A DNA stretch of 64,000 nucleotides from Serinicoccus profundi (GTDB lineage: Bacteria > Actinomycetota > Actinomycetes > Actinomycetales > Dermatophilaceae): positions 2,976,001 through 3,040,000 of the forward strand of contig NZ_CP042862.1 in the NCBI RefSeq assembly GCF_008001015.1, written 5' to 3'. The position numbers were made by a program, and so were the translations under genes. Position 1 is the stretch's first letter. Each line of letters opens with the position of its first letter. Shown here piece after piece: positions 42,483-51,783 of the stretch. Below the pieces are notes generated by a model. That model was not told the origin of the DNA. It worked only from the letters and a program-made list of their open reading frames with translations, and did not search any database.

Positions 42483-43417
42483 TGGACACACGCGTGCTCT
42501 TCATCTCCGGCGTCGGCCGGAGCGGAAGCACCCTCATCGAGCGCACGCTCGGCACGGACCCGCGGTTCGTCGTGCTGGGCGAGGTGACCCACCTGTGGGA
42601 GCGCAGCCTGCAGATGGATGAGCTCTGCGGCTGCGGGCTGCCGTTCTCCGAGTGCCCCTTCTGGACCGAGGTGGGGCAGCGCGCCTTCGGTGGCTGGGAC
42701 ACGCTCGACGCCGCGCAGATCGTCGCCACCCGCGCCCGCCTCGACCGCGTGAGCCGCACCCCGCGGCTGCTCCTCGGTCTCGGCGGTCGGCGCTACCGGA
42801 AGGACGTCCAGCGGTATGGCGCGTTGTACGCCCAGATCTACCGCGCGGCCGCCGAGGTGAACGGCGCCGACGTGGTGGTCGACTCCAGCAAGCAACCCTC
42901 GATCCCCTATGTCCTCACCCATCAGGACGCCCTCGACGTCCGCATCCTGCACTGCGTGCGCGACAGCCGGGCCGTCGCCTACTCCTGGACCAAGACCGTG
43001 GACCGCCCCGAGGCCCAGGTCGAGTCCTTCGGCACGATGACCCGCTACTCACCCTCCAAGCTCTCCCTGGTCTGGATCGCGCACAACGTCTCCTCGCTCG
43101 CGAGCCGGCTGACCGGGCAGCCCGTCACCACCCTGCGGTACGAGGACTGGGTCCGCGCTCCACGGGCGGCGACCGCCGACATCCTGCGCGCGTGCGACCT
43201 GGAGCCGACACCGGTGGATGCCATCACCGACACCGCCGTGACCCTGGTGACCAACCACACCTGCAGCGGCAACCCGCTGCGCTTCCGCACCGGGGAGGTC
43301 CGCATCCGCCTGGACGAGCGGTGGCGCGAGGACCTGCCGACCTCGAGCAACCGGCTGGTCACCGCGATGACCCTGCCGCTGCTCCGCCTCTTCCACTACG
43401 TAGGACGCCAGCCATGA
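42482..43417 (+). CDS. PAPS-dependent sulfotransferase, third of three
   Basis: A 311-residue sulfotransferase. The 5'-loop is ISGVGRSGSTLIERTL (about 8-23) and the 3'-phosphate segment LHCVRDSRAVAYSW (about 157-170). A Cys-rich insert (LCGCGLPFSECPFW) at about 48-61 is common in bacterial Sulfotransfer_3 proteins. The ATG shares one base with the polymerase stop (TGATG) and the end overlaps the GT2 gene by 4 nt, which puts sulfation in the same operon as polymerisation. Confidence 0.92.
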   Translation: MDTRVLFISGVGRSGSTLIERTLGTDPRFVVLGEVTHLWERSLQMDELCGCGLPFSECPFWTEVGQRAFGGWDTLDAAQIVATRARLDRVSRTPRLLLGLGGRRYRKDVQRYGALYAQIYRAAAEVNGADVVVDSSKQPSIPYVLTHQDALDVRILHCVRDSRAVAYSWTKTVDRPEAQVESFGTMTRYSPSKLSLVWIAHNVSSLASRLTGQPVTTLRYEDWVRAPRAATADILRACDLEPTPVDAITDTAVTLVTNHTCSGNPLRFRTGEVRIRLDERWREDLPTSSNRLVTAMTLPLLRLFHYVGRQP

Positions 43418-44334
43418 CCGATCTTCCCTCCGTCACCGTCACGATCCCCACGCACGACCGACCCCAGCAGGTGCGGACGGCCATCGAGGCTGCCCGCGCG
43501 CAGGACTACGCCGGCGAACTCGAGGTCGTCGTGGTCTACGACAACGCCGAGCCAGACCTGTCGTTGCAGACGGCTCCCGGCGCGGAGCGACCGGTGCGGG
43601 TGCTGCGCAACGAGCGGACGCCAGGTCTGGCCGGTGCCCGCAACACCGCGACCGTGCACGCGAACGGCGAGCTGGTCGCGTTCTGCGACGACGACGACTA
43701 CTGGGCCCCGACCAAGCTGCGTCGGCAGGTCGAGGAGCTGCACCGGGCACCTGACGCGGAGATGGTGACGTGCTCCATCCTGGTGGAGTACGACGGGCGG
43801 TCCACGCCGCGGCTGGCGGGCGTCGACCGCGTCACGCACCCGATGCTCGTCCGGTCCAGGATGGCCATGCTCCACTCCTCCACCTTCGTCTTCCGGCGCG
43901 CGGCGATGCTGGGCGACCTCGGTCTCATCGACGAGGAGATCCCCGGCAGCCAGAACGAGGACTGGGACATCCTGCTGCGCGCGGCGGAGCGGGGTCCGAT
44001 CGTCCACGTCGACGAGCCGCTCGTGCACGTCGTCTGGGGCGCGACCTCCTTCTTCTCGCGCCGGTGGGACACCAAGATCGACAGCTCGGAATGGATGCTT
44101 CGCCGTCACCCTGCCATCGCGGCGGACTCCCGTGCGGCGTCTCGGCTCATGGGCCAGATCGCCTTCGCGCACGCGTGCAGCGGCAACCGACGCGACGCGG
44201 CTCGGTGGGTGGCCCGGACCGCCCGGCGCAACCCGGCGGAGCCACGCTGGCCCCTGGCGGCAGCGGTCTCGGTCTGGCCCCGGGCCGGAGGGACGGTCCT
44301 CAACCTGCTCCACCGGATGGGACGCGGCGTGTGA
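43414..44334 (+). CDS. Glycosyltransferase family 2
   Basis: A 306-residue GT-A enzyme. It starts MTDLPSVTVTIPTHDRPQQV, has the metal-binding DxD as FCDDDDYW (about 90-97) and the catalytic-base region GSQNEDWDILLRA (about 175-187). No membrane helices, so it acts on lipid-linked intermediates in the cytoplasm. It overlaps both neighbours by 4 nt. Confidence 0.93.
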   Translation: MTDLPSVTVTIPTHDRPQQVRTAIEAARAQDYAGELEVVVVYDNAEPDLSLQTAPGAERPVRVLRNERTPGLAGARNTATVHANGELVAFCDDDDYWAPTKLRRQVEELHRAPDAEMVTCSILVEYDGRSTPRLAGVDRVTHPMLVRSRMAMLHSSTFVFRRAAMLGDLGLIDEEIPGSQNEDWDILLRAAERGPIVHVDEPLVHVVWGATSFFSRRWDTKIDSSEWMLRRHPAIAADSRAASRLMGQIAFAHACSGNRRDAARWVARTARRNPAEPRWPLAAAVSVWPRAGGTVLNLLHRMGRGV

Positions 44335-45266
44335 GTGCTCGCGACCTCCTCGTGGCCTCCCCCGGTGGCCACGTCGAGGAGCTGGCCGAGCTGATGCATC
44401 GGCTCACCCCCGCCCCCCAGCAGCCGGTCTGGGTCACGGCGCGCAGCCTCCAGACCGAGCGCCTGCTCTCCGGTGAGGACGTCGAGTGGATCCCCAGCGT
44501 CGGGTCGCGCCAGGCGTGGCGCGCTGCGCGCTCACTCCCGATCGCCCGACGGCTGATGCAGAAGCACCGCCCCGACCGGGTCATCTCCACCGGGGCCGCC
44601 CTCGCGCTGCCCTACCTCCTGGCCGCCCGCGCGACCGGAGCCCGGGTCCACTACATCGAGAGCGCCACCCGCCTGCACGGTCCCTCGCTCACCGGCAGGG
44701 TGCTCGAGCGGGTGCCCGGCGTCCACCTGCACCACCAGGCCTTCGACGAGCCGCGCGGGCGCTGGCGGGCCACCGGCAGCGTCTTCGACTCCTTCGCCCC
44801 GGGCCCCGAGGGCGCACCGGTCTCCGAGGACGCCCTCCTGACCATCGGCACCGAACGCTTCCCCTTCACCCGGGCCTTGTCGCTGGTCGAGGTGACGGAC
44901 GACCTGTCCTGGACGGTGCAGACCGGGCATACCCCGGCCGATGATGCCGATCCGCGCTGCCGCCGGTGGATGAGCCCCGAGGACCTGACCGACCTCACCA
45001 CCCGCGCGAGCCTGGTCGTCACCCACGCGGGAGTCGGCTCCGTGCTGCTCGCCCTGCGCGCCGGCAAGCACCCGGTGGTCGTGCCGCGCTTGGCCGACCT
45101 GCGCGAGCACGCCGACGACCATCAGCTGGAGCTCGCTCGCGCCCTGGAGCATCGCGGCCTGGTCAGCGTGCTGCTGCCCGACGACGACCCGCTCCCGGTC
45201 CTCGCCCGGGCCAGACGACGCAGCACCGTGCGCGTCCGGCCCGAGCCGGTCAGCCTCGAGGGCTGA
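44331..45266 (+). CDS. Fused Alg14/Alg13-type (PssD/PssE-like) glycosyltransferase
   Basis: A 311-residue protein from GTG 44331, overlapping the GT2 stop. The N-terminal half begins DLLVASPGGHVEELAELM and has the DRVISTGAALALPYLLAAR segment of Alg14/PssD, which anchors and binds acceptor. The C-terminal half ends with LVVTHAGVGSVLLALRAGKHPVVVPR, the UDP-sugar site of Alg13/PssE. In many bacteria the halves are separate genes; here they are one chain. It probably adds the second sugar to a lipid-linked primer. Last gene of the operon; the giant PKD gene converges on it with 2 bp between. Confidence 0.87.
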   Translation: MSARDLLVASPGGHVEELAELMHRLTPAPQQPVWVTARSLQTERLLSGEDVEWIPSVGSRQAWRAARSLPIARRLMQKHRPDRVISTGAALALPYLLAARATGARVHYIESATRLHGPSLTGRVLERVPGVHLHHQAFDEPRGRWRATGSVFDSFAPGPEGAPVSEDALLTIGTERFPFTRALSLVEVTDDLSWTVQTGHTPADDADPRCRRWMSPEDLTDLTTRASLVVTHAGVGSVLLALRAGKHPVVVPRLADLREHADDHQLELARALEHRGLVSVLLPDDDPLPVLARARRRSTVRVRPEPVSLEG

Positions 45267-45268
45267 GG

Positions 45269-48200
45269 TCAGCCTGGCTGCTCGGTGAGGACGGCGTCGA
45301 GGTCGAAGCTGATGTCGCGGGTGCCGCGGTAGTTGAGGTGGGTCTGCGTCGCGACGACATTGGTGCCGTCCACGAGCAGCCCGACCGGCACCTCGATCAC
45401 CAACGGGCTGGCCTGGGCCACCTCACGACGCCGCGCGGACGGCGCATACGTGAAGTGGGTGACCTCACCCTCACGCATGTTCTGCCGACCCACCTCGACC
45501 CCGTTGACATAGACCACCGCACCGTCATCGGCCACCGTGTCCAGCACCAACGACACCACCCGATCAGCGTCAGCGACCTCGAACTCCCGCACGAAGTACG
45601 CCGCCCGCGGACGATCCGTCGTCGGACCATCCACATCGATATCCGTGGCCACACCCGTGAACCCGAAGCCCAACGGCGCCGCACCAGACTCCCACCCGGC
45701 CAGGTCACCACCAGACTTCCACGCCGCCACCGGCGCATCCGCACCGTAATACCACGACCACGACGCATCCCGCTCGATCACCGTCGAGGTCACCGGCTCC
45801 ACAGCCTCCGACACCGTCACCTCCTCGGTGACCGACGCCTGAACACCATCGTCGTCGGTGACCGTCAACGTCACCTCATACGTCCCGGCCACCGCATAGG
45901 CATGGCTCGTCGTGACACCCTCACCCGAGGCACCATCACCGAAGTCCCACGCATACGAGACGACCTCACCATCCTCATCCACCGACGACGACCCATCCAC
46001 CGACACCTCCAACAGCTCGGACACCGAGGAGAAGGCTGCGGTCGGCGCCTGGTTGGGTGCCGATGCCCCTGGCTCGAGGGTCGTGATCGCGGCCTCGAGG
46101 TCGAAGCTGATGTCGCGGGTGCCGCGGTAGTTGAGGTGGGTCTGCGTCGCGACGACATTGGTGCCGTCCACGAGCAGCCCGACCGGCACCTCGATCACCA
46201 ACGGATCGGCCTGGGCGACCTCACGACGCCGCGCGGACGGCGCATACGTGAAGTGGGTGACCTCACCCTCACGCATGTTCTGCCGACCCACCTCGACCCC
46301 GTTGACATAGACCACTGCACCGTCATCGGCCACCGTGTCCAGCACCAACGACACCACCCGATCAGCGTCAGCGACCTCGAACTCCCGCACGAAGTACGCC
46401 GCCCGCGGACGATCCGTCGTCGGACCATCCACATCGATATCGGTGGCCACACCCGTGAACCCGAAGCCCAACGGCGCCGCGCCAGACTCCCACCCGGCCA
46501 GGTCACCACCAGACTTCCACGCCGCCACCGGCGCATCCGCACCGTAGTACCACGACCACGACGCATCCCGCTCGATCACCGTCGAGGTCACCGGCTCCAC
46601 AGCCTCCGACACCGTCACCTCCTCGGTGACCGACGCCTGAGCCCCATCGTCGTCGGTGACCGTCAACGTCACCTCATACGTCCCGGCCGCCGCATAGGCA
46701 TGGCTCGTCGTGACACCCTCACCCGAGGCACCATCACCGAAGTCCCACGCATACGAGACGACCTCACCATCCTCATCCACCGACGACGACCCATCCACCG
46801 ACACCTCCAACAGCTCGGAGTCGACGGTGAACCTGGCGACCGGCTCCACGTTGGGGGTCAGCGCCACCGTCACGCTCTGCGTGCTGGTGCCCTCACCACC
46901 GCGGTCATCGGTGACGGTCAGGCTCACCTCGTAGGTCCCGGCCTCGGCATAGGTGTGGCTCGCGGTGGAACCCTCACCTGTGGTGCCGTCGCCGAAGTCC
47001 CACGCGTAGGAGACGATCTCTCCGTCCTCGTCGCTCGACGCGGACGCATCCACGGCCAGGCCGAGCTCGTCGGTCGTGACACCGAACTCCGCCGTCGGAA
47101 CGGCGTTGGGCGGCTCCTCCACCGTGACGCTCTGCGTGCTGGTGCCCTCACCACCGCGGTCGTCGGTGACGGTCAGGGTCACCTCGTAGGTCCCGGCCTC
47201 GGCATAGGTGTGGCTCGTCGTGACGCCGTCTCCCGTCTCACCGTCGCCGAAGTCCCACGTGGAGGAGACGATCTCGCCGTCCCCGTCGCTCGAGGCGGAG
47301 CCGTCGAGCGCCACCTCGAGACCGTCGACCTGGGCCGAGAAGTCGGCCGTGGGGTCGATGTTGGCGGTCGATCCGGCGGAGAAGTGCGCGGCGACGCGAT
47401 CCGCAGGCAGCGCAGCCGAGTAGACGGCGGCCTCGTCGAGCAGACCCTGGAGGTAGTTGCTGCTCGCGCCACCCCAGACCCGGTCGCCGCCGACGCGCCA
47501 GTAGCCGGTGTAGGCCTGCGCCTCCGTCTGCGGGTGCGTGCCGACGAGCTCGCCGTCGACGTAGAGCGCCATGCCACCTGGTCCCTGGGTACCCACGACG
47601 TGGTGCCACTGGCCGTCGTTGTAGGGCTGAGCACTGGTGATGGTGTTCTCGGCGCCGGTCCACACCCCGAAGGTGAGCGTGCCGTTGCTGCGCATGTAGA
47701 CGTGCCGGTCATAGCTGCTCGACAGGCCCGTGGCCGAATTGCCGAAGCCGATGAGCTTGCCGCCGCGGGTGCTGGTCGTCGAGAACCACGTCTCGATCGA
47801 GAAGGCACCGGGGTCGTTCACGGCGGTGTCCGGACTGCCGACGACCGCACCACTCGCGCCGTCGAAGGCGGTGGCGGTGTTGCCGTTGTCGACCAGCGCG
47901 CCACTCTGGCCGCGCGTGACGCTGCCCTGGTAGACGCCGACCCGGTCGTTCTGGCTGGAGTCCTGGGCGTAGGTCCCGGCGGCGTCGTCGAGCCGCCAGT
48001 AGAGGTCGGGCTCGTCCTCCAGGACCGTCGTGCCATAGGCGTCGGTCGGCGCGGGGATGGTGAGCTCGATCGTCTCCCGTGCGGTCCGGAAGCTGCCCTG
48101 GTCGTCCATGACGCGCAGGGTGACCTCCACGCTGCCGGTGCGCTCGTAGGTGTGCTCGACCACGGGGTCGGTGCTGGACGTGCCGTCACCGAGGTCCCAG

Positions 48201-50617
48201 GTGTAGGACACGATGTCGCCGTCGTCGGTCGAGCCGGTCCCGTCGAGGCTGACCTGCAGCCCCTCGACCTGGACGTCGATCTGCGGCACCGGAGCGGGGT
48301 TGCCGTCACCGGTCTCGCGCACCGTGGTGCTCGCCGAGACGTTGCCCTCGGCGTCGGCGGCCCGGACGAAGAACCGGTTGGCCCCGTCCTTGGGCACGGT
48401 CAGGGTCGTCCCCCCGGTCGTCGAAATCACCCGGTCGTCGCGCAGCACCTGGTATGAGGAGGCGCCGGGGACCGAGGCCCAGGCCAGCGTCACCGTGTCG
48501 GTCGTCTGGCTCACGATGCGGAAGGACCCAGGGGTGGCGGGTGCGACCGTGTCGCGTGGCGCCCACCGTGCGAAACCACCCATCCAGCGCGAGCCTGAGG
48601 TCGTCAGACCACTCGTGATGTCACCGCCTCCCCAGACGGTGCCGTCGTCCGCGATCTCGATCGCCCAGACGGCCGATCCCAGCCGGGTGCGGAACTCAGG
48701 GGTGAACTCCGGCACGTAGCGCCCGGTGTCGGCGTTCCACTGGCCGATCCACCCGATGGAGTCGGCCTGGGACCAGCCTGTTCCGACGTTGGACCAGGTG
48801 TAGGCGTCCTGGTAGGTCCAGTTGTTGCAGTGGCACCCGGCGAAGATCTGCTCGCCTCGGGCCTCGATCGCCTGGAAGTCTCCACCGCGCTTGGTGATGC
48901 TGCCGCCCAGCCGCTCGTAGGTGCTGGTCGAGAAGTCGAAGAGGGCGTGCTCGGAGCCGCCCACCCAGACCCGGTCGCCGTGCTGCCGGATCGAGCGCTG
49001 GTAGTTCTTGCTGGCATTGCTCCACGTCGGCGACCACGCGACCGGGTCGAGGGACCCGGTGTCGCTCATGACGGCTGCGGCCCGGAAGGCGGTCGCCTCA
49101 CCGGACCGGTCGAAGAACCCGGAGAAGTAGGCTCGCTCCCCGTCCTGGCTGGCGGAGACGTCGAGCACCGTCCCGTTGAACTCGGGGTTCCACGCATCCG
49201 GGGTGCCGTTCGCCGCACTCACCCGACCGGCGTTGCGGGCATACACCCGACCCGTGGCGTCAGTGCGGCTGAGGTGGGTGAAGCTCCCGCCGAGGTAGAG
49301 GTAGCCGTCCTCCCCGACGTCGATCGCCTCGACGCGGACGTTGCCCGGCGACGTGGCGTTCTCCAGGGTCACACCCCACGTGGTGGATCGGGCACCGGTC
49401 GAGGCGTTCAGCGCGACGAGACCCTGCGCGGGCTGCCCGTTGACAGACGTGAAATCGCCGCCCACGGCCAGCTGGCCGTTCGGGAGAGCCGCCAGCGTGC
49501 GCACCTGCTCGTTGAGTACCGGCGCGAAGCCGGGGATGAACTGCCCGGTGCTGGCGTTGAAGGCCGCGAGGAACGGTCGCTCGACCCGTCCCGCCCCCGC
49601 GGCGTCCTGCTGCGCCCAGCGGAAGTTGCCGCCGACATACATCACGTTGCCGATCTGCTCGAAGGCCTGCACCTCGACATTGCCCTCGGTCCCGGTGCTG
49701 CCGGCCAGTCCCGCGACGCCCCAGGGATTGACCAGAGCCGCGGACGACGCCGCGGGGTCACGCTCGATCGCGGCGGTCCCCGCGTCCCCGATCCCGTCGA
49801 ACGGCGCGGTGAAGGTCGTCAGCCGCGGCCGGAGATAGACCTCGGCGTAGGGCAGGGCGTTGCCACCACCCGTGGTCGCAGACCACAGATAGGTCGAGTC
49901 GGAGTTCTGCCCCGCCACCTGGGAGCCGTAGGCGAACCCCCACGAGAAGTTCTGGCCGGACAGGATGTTGGAGGTGACGTGGTTGAGGCCGGACCCGCTG
50001 CCGTAGCCCAGGGTCTGGCCGCCGGTCCCGGTGATCCCGCCGACGTTCCACCGGGCCACCGGGTGCTCGGCGCCCAGGCTCCAGACCCAGCGGTCACGGT
50101 TCGCGTAGCGGAAGCGCACCTCCTGCCAGGTCGAGCCGTCCGAGGCCGAGGCCCGCCGGACCCGGATGTCGTCGGTCATGCGGTCCACGCGACCCCCGCC
50201 GACGAGGTCGTCGATCGTGGCCGACCCCAGCTGGATCCCGCGCGTCAACGGAGGCTGCGCCTGGAGGAGCTCGCGAGCATCACCCTTGCCGTCGTAGGAC
50301 GTCGTCCACTGCTGACGGCCGCTGCCGACCCGGACCCATCCGCCCCCGTCGGTGGTCATGTCGCACCAGAACTCCTGCGGCGCGGTCATCTGCGGCGTCA
50401 GGAGCCAGTAGGCCCCGTCGGTGGACTCGGGGTTGAGCTGCTTGATCTCCCAGCACGACACGGCTGCCGTGTCTGCGGTCGCGCCGGTGTAACGCGCCGG
50501 ATCGAGGTCTCCCTCAGCGGCGGACACCGTCGTGGGAAGCACCCCCCCGACGAGGAATACCCCCACGAGGGCACCGAACAACCAGCGGCGAAAAGTCTGT
50601 GACTGGACCCCAGTCAT
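45269..50617 (-). CDS. Giant secreted multidomain protein: fibrinogen-like, beta-propeller, FN3, PKD and LamG domains
   Basis: A 1782-residue exported protein from ATG 50617; the frame is open to 50767 but those codons precede the signal peptide. Order: signal peptide (1-34), fibrinogen-C-like region (about 50-260, WCDMTTDGGGWV), propeller-like repeats (300-690, LPNGQLAVGGDFTSVNG), FN3 (695-768), PKD (775-853), LamG (862-1085), three PKDs (1088-1338), a C-terminal module (1342-1515), PKD (1523-1605) and a second copy of that module (1608-1782). No LPxTG or membrane anchor follows. It is probably a surface or matrix adhesin that binds glycans, placed next to the polysaccharide operon. The last 530 residues are a near-exact tandem duplication. 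Confidence 0.9.
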   Translation of the reverse strand: MTGVQSQTFRRWLFGALVGVFLVGGVLPTTVSAAEGDLDPARYTGATADTAAVSCWEIKQLNPESTDGAYWLLTPQMTAPQEFWCDMTTDGGGWVRVGSGRQQWTTSYDGKGDARELLQAQPPLTRGIQLGSATIDDLVGGGRVDRMTDDIRVRRASASDGSTWQEVRFRYANRDRWVWSLGAEHPVARWNVGGITGTGGQTLGYGSGSGLNHVTSNILSGQNFSWGFAYGSQVAGQNSDSTYLWSATTGGGNALPYAEVYLRPRLTTFTAPFDGIGDAGTAAIERDPAASSAALVNPWGVAGLAGSTGTEGNVEVQAFEQIGNVMYVGGNFRWAQQDAAGAGRVERPFLAAFNASTGQFIPGFAPVLNEQVRTLAALPNGQLAVGGDFTSVNGQPAQGLVALNASTGARSTTWGVTLENATSPGNVRVEAIDVGEDGYLYLGGSFTHLSRTDATGRVYARNAGRVSAANGTPDAWNPEFNGTVLDVSASQDGERAYFSGFFDRSGEATAFRAAAVMSDTGSLDPVAWSPTWSNASKNYQRSIRQHGDRVWVGGSEHALFDFSTSTYERLGGSITKRGGDFQAIEARGEQIFAGCHCNNWTYQDAYTWSNVGTGWSQADSIGWIGQWNADTGRYVPEFTPEFRTRLGSAVWAIEIADDGTVWGGGDITSGLTTSGSRWMGGFARWAPRDTVAPATPGSFRIVSQTTDTVTLAWASVPGASSYQVLRDDRVISTTGGTTLTVPKDGANRFFVRAADAEGNVSASTTVRETGDGNPAPVPQIDVQVEGLQVSLDGTGSTDDGDIVSYTWDLGDGTSSTDPVVEHTYERTGSVEVTLRVMDDQGSFRTARETIELTIPAPTDAYGTTVLEDEPDLYWRLDDAAGTYAQDSSQNDRVGVYQGSVTRGQSGALVDNGNTATAFDGASGAVVGSPDTAVNDPGAFSIETWFSTTSTRGGKLIGFGNSATGLSSSYDRHVYMRSNGTLTFGVWTGAENTITSAQPYNDGQWHHVVGTQGPGGMALYVDGELVGTHPQTEAQAYTGYWRVGGDRVWGGASSNYLQGLLDEAAVYSAALPADRVAAHFSAGSTANIDPTADFSAQVDGLEVALDGSASSDGDGEIVSSTWDFGDGETGDGVTTSHTYAEAGTYEVTLTVTDDRGGEGTSTQSVTVEEPPNAVPTAEFGVTTDELGLAVDASASSDEDGEIVSYAWDFGDGTTGEGSTASHTYAEAGTYEVSLTVTDDRGGEGTSTQSVTVALTPNVEPVARFTVDSELLEVSVDGSSSVDEDGEVVSYAWDFGDGASGEGVTTSHAYAAAGTYEVTLTVTDDDGAQASVTEEVTVSEAVEPVTSTVIERDASWSWYYGADAPVAAWKSGGDLAGWESGAAPLGFGFTGVATDIDVDGPTTDRPRAAYFVREFEVADADRVVSLVLDTVADDGAVVYVNGVEVGRQNMREGEVTHFTYAPSARRREVAQADPLVIEVPVGLLVDGTNVVATQTHLNYRGTRDISFDLEAAITTLEPGASAPNQAPTAAFSSVSELLEVSVDGSSSVDEDGEVVSYAWDFGDGASGEGVTTSHAYAVAGTYEVTLTVTDDDGVQASVTEEVTVSEAVEPVTSTVIERDASWSWYYGADAPVAAWKSGGDLAGWESGAAPLGFGFTGVATDIDVDGPTTDRPRAAYFVREFEVADADRVVSLVLDTVADDGAVVYVNGVEVGRQNMREGEVTHFTYAPSARRREVAQASPLVIEVPVGLLVDGTNVVATQTHLNYRGTRDISFDLDAVLTEQPG
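45297..46021 (-). repeat. Tandem repeat in PKD gene, copy 1
   Basis: A 725-bp block that matches 46095-46819 with a constant offset of 798 bp (266 codons) and only about ten mismatches noticed. It encodes the final PKD domain plus the C-terminal module. The 73 bp between the copies are not repeated. Confidence 0.95.
46095..46819 (-). repeat. Tandem repeat in PKD gene, copy 2
   Basis: Partner of 45297-46021. Similarity ends sharply after AACAGCTCGGA at 46819. Confidence 0.95.
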
Positions 50618-50736
50618 GCTCAGGGTTCTCCCTCTCCGCCCGATGGGCGGCCTGCGGTCACACCACCCTCTCGACCTCAGGGAGAAGCCCCCTGCGACCA
50701 ACCCTGCTGGCGTGCCTGAATGTTGAGTAAAAGAAG

Positions 50737-50764
50737 AGTAAAGGCATGAACGCCTTGAGATCAA
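50737..50764 (-). promoter_or_regulatory. Possible promoter with small palindrome, upstream of the PKD gene
   Basis: On the minus strand TTGATC (50764-50759) and TTTACT (50742-50737) are 16 bp apart, in an AT-rich patch unlike its surroundings. Between them lies AAGGC-N6-GCCTT, a short inverted repeat that could be an operator. The leader to the ATG would be about 115 nt. The rest of the 50618-50888 gap shows no gene. Confidence 0.35.
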
Positions 50765-50888
50765 CACTTTGCGCTCAGGTCGTCGTTCTCACCCTTGAGA
50801 AAATGTCGTCCTCTGCCTCAGGCGCGGTCGTGCTGCGCCACATTCGTCACGTCAGCCACAGGCGTCGAACAGCCCACGGCGGGCCGCG

Positions 50889-51689
50889 TCAGCTGCTGAT
50901 GTCGAGGAAGGGATCACTGATGATCCCGTTGAACTGGTCCGTGGCCGAGCGGATGATCGACCCGTCTGCCGCCAGCTTGCCGCCGACGGACATCGGTGTT
51001 TTGGGCTTGGACCAGCGCAGCGTCCCGATCGAGCCCGAGGCGCTGCTGCGGGTGACCCTGTTGGTGTCCGCCAGGTGCTCCGTCACGGTCACGGTCACGG
51101 TGGAGCCACTGCGCGCGCAGACCGCGGAGTACCACCGGTGCCAGTAGATCGGCACGGAGGAGCGGACGGTCACCGCACCGGCGTCACCCTTGACCCGGCA
51201 CGCGACACGCCCTCCGTCGACCTCGAGCTTGTACTGCGAGGGGTCGGAGGCGAGGCCCCGCTGCACGAGATTGTCACCGTTGTCCGTCGTGGTGCCCGCG
51301 GACCGCTCGTCCTTCTTGAACATCGCGCCGAACTGGAAGCCCCGCGAGCCTGGGGAGAGCGGGTCACCGGACTGCGCCTGGTGCCGCACCCGGATCACGG
51401 CCCGCGGTGCTGACCATCCCGAGGCGAGGGCGGGCAGACGGACCGCGGTATCGCCGAAACGGTCCAGCTCGACGGACGCGTCGCCGCCGTAGACCGAGGC
51501 CACGTCAGCGCTGACCGGCAGCGCGCCCGTGTTGACCAATCTGGTGAGGTCGGTCCCCCTGGTCTGGTCGCCCCCGACGTGCAGGGACACCTCCGACCCC
51601 GGGGGTGGCTCGACAGCCGTCGCGCCGGTGGCGGCGAGGACGACTGCGAGGATGGCAGTGGATCCGATCAATGCATGGCGAGCCGTCAC
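50889..51689 (-). CDS. Exported LamG-like protein
   Basis: A 266-residue protein from GTG 51689, with GAGGGGAGGG just upstream. A signal peptide (ALIGSTAILAVVLAATGATA) is followed by a single beta-rich domain with segments FGAMFKKDERSAGTTTD, YKLEVDGGRVACRVKG and WYSAVCARSGSTVTVTV, the pattern of concanavalin/LamG-like domains. The C-terminus ends SDPFLDISS, with no anchor. It lies upstream of the giant PKD gene on the same strand, across a 271-bp gap, and may be a companion surface protein. Binding target unknown. Confidence 0.72.
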   Translation of the reverse strand: MTARHALIGSTAILAVVLAATGATAVEPPPGSEVSLHVGGDQTRGTDLTRLVNTGALPVSADVASVYGGDASVELDRFGDTAVRLPALASGWSAPRAVIRVRHQAQSGDPLSPGSRGFQFGAMFKKDERSAGTTTDNGDNLVQRGLASDPSQYKLEVDGGRVACRVKGDAGAVTVRSSVPIYWHRWYSAVCARSGSTVTVTVTEHLADTNRVTRSSASGSIGTLRWSKPKTPMSVGGKLAADGSIIRSATDQFNGIISDPFLDISS

Positions 51690-51783
51690 GGTGGCCCTCC
51701 CCTCGTGCGGGAACAGCAGAAGAGTAAGCCACGCCCGACCGCTCCGCTCGCCGAACGACGGGATCGCTGCTCGCGCCGCGGAC

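Noticed and set aside
40512-42491. A 659-codon minus-strand open frame
   Set aside because: Antisense to the APH-like kinase and polymerase genes, both of which have clear motifs and coupled starts.
44966-48457. A 1163-codon open frame on the plus strand
   Set aside because: It is the complement of the PKD gene and of the end of the Alg14/Alg13-type gene; the translation is Arg/His/Gly-rich low-complexity sequence with no domain. High G+C makes such antisense frames common here.
48830-50602. A 590-codon plus-strand open frame
   Set aside because: Antisense to the N-terminal half of the giant PKD protein, with biased composition and no motifs.
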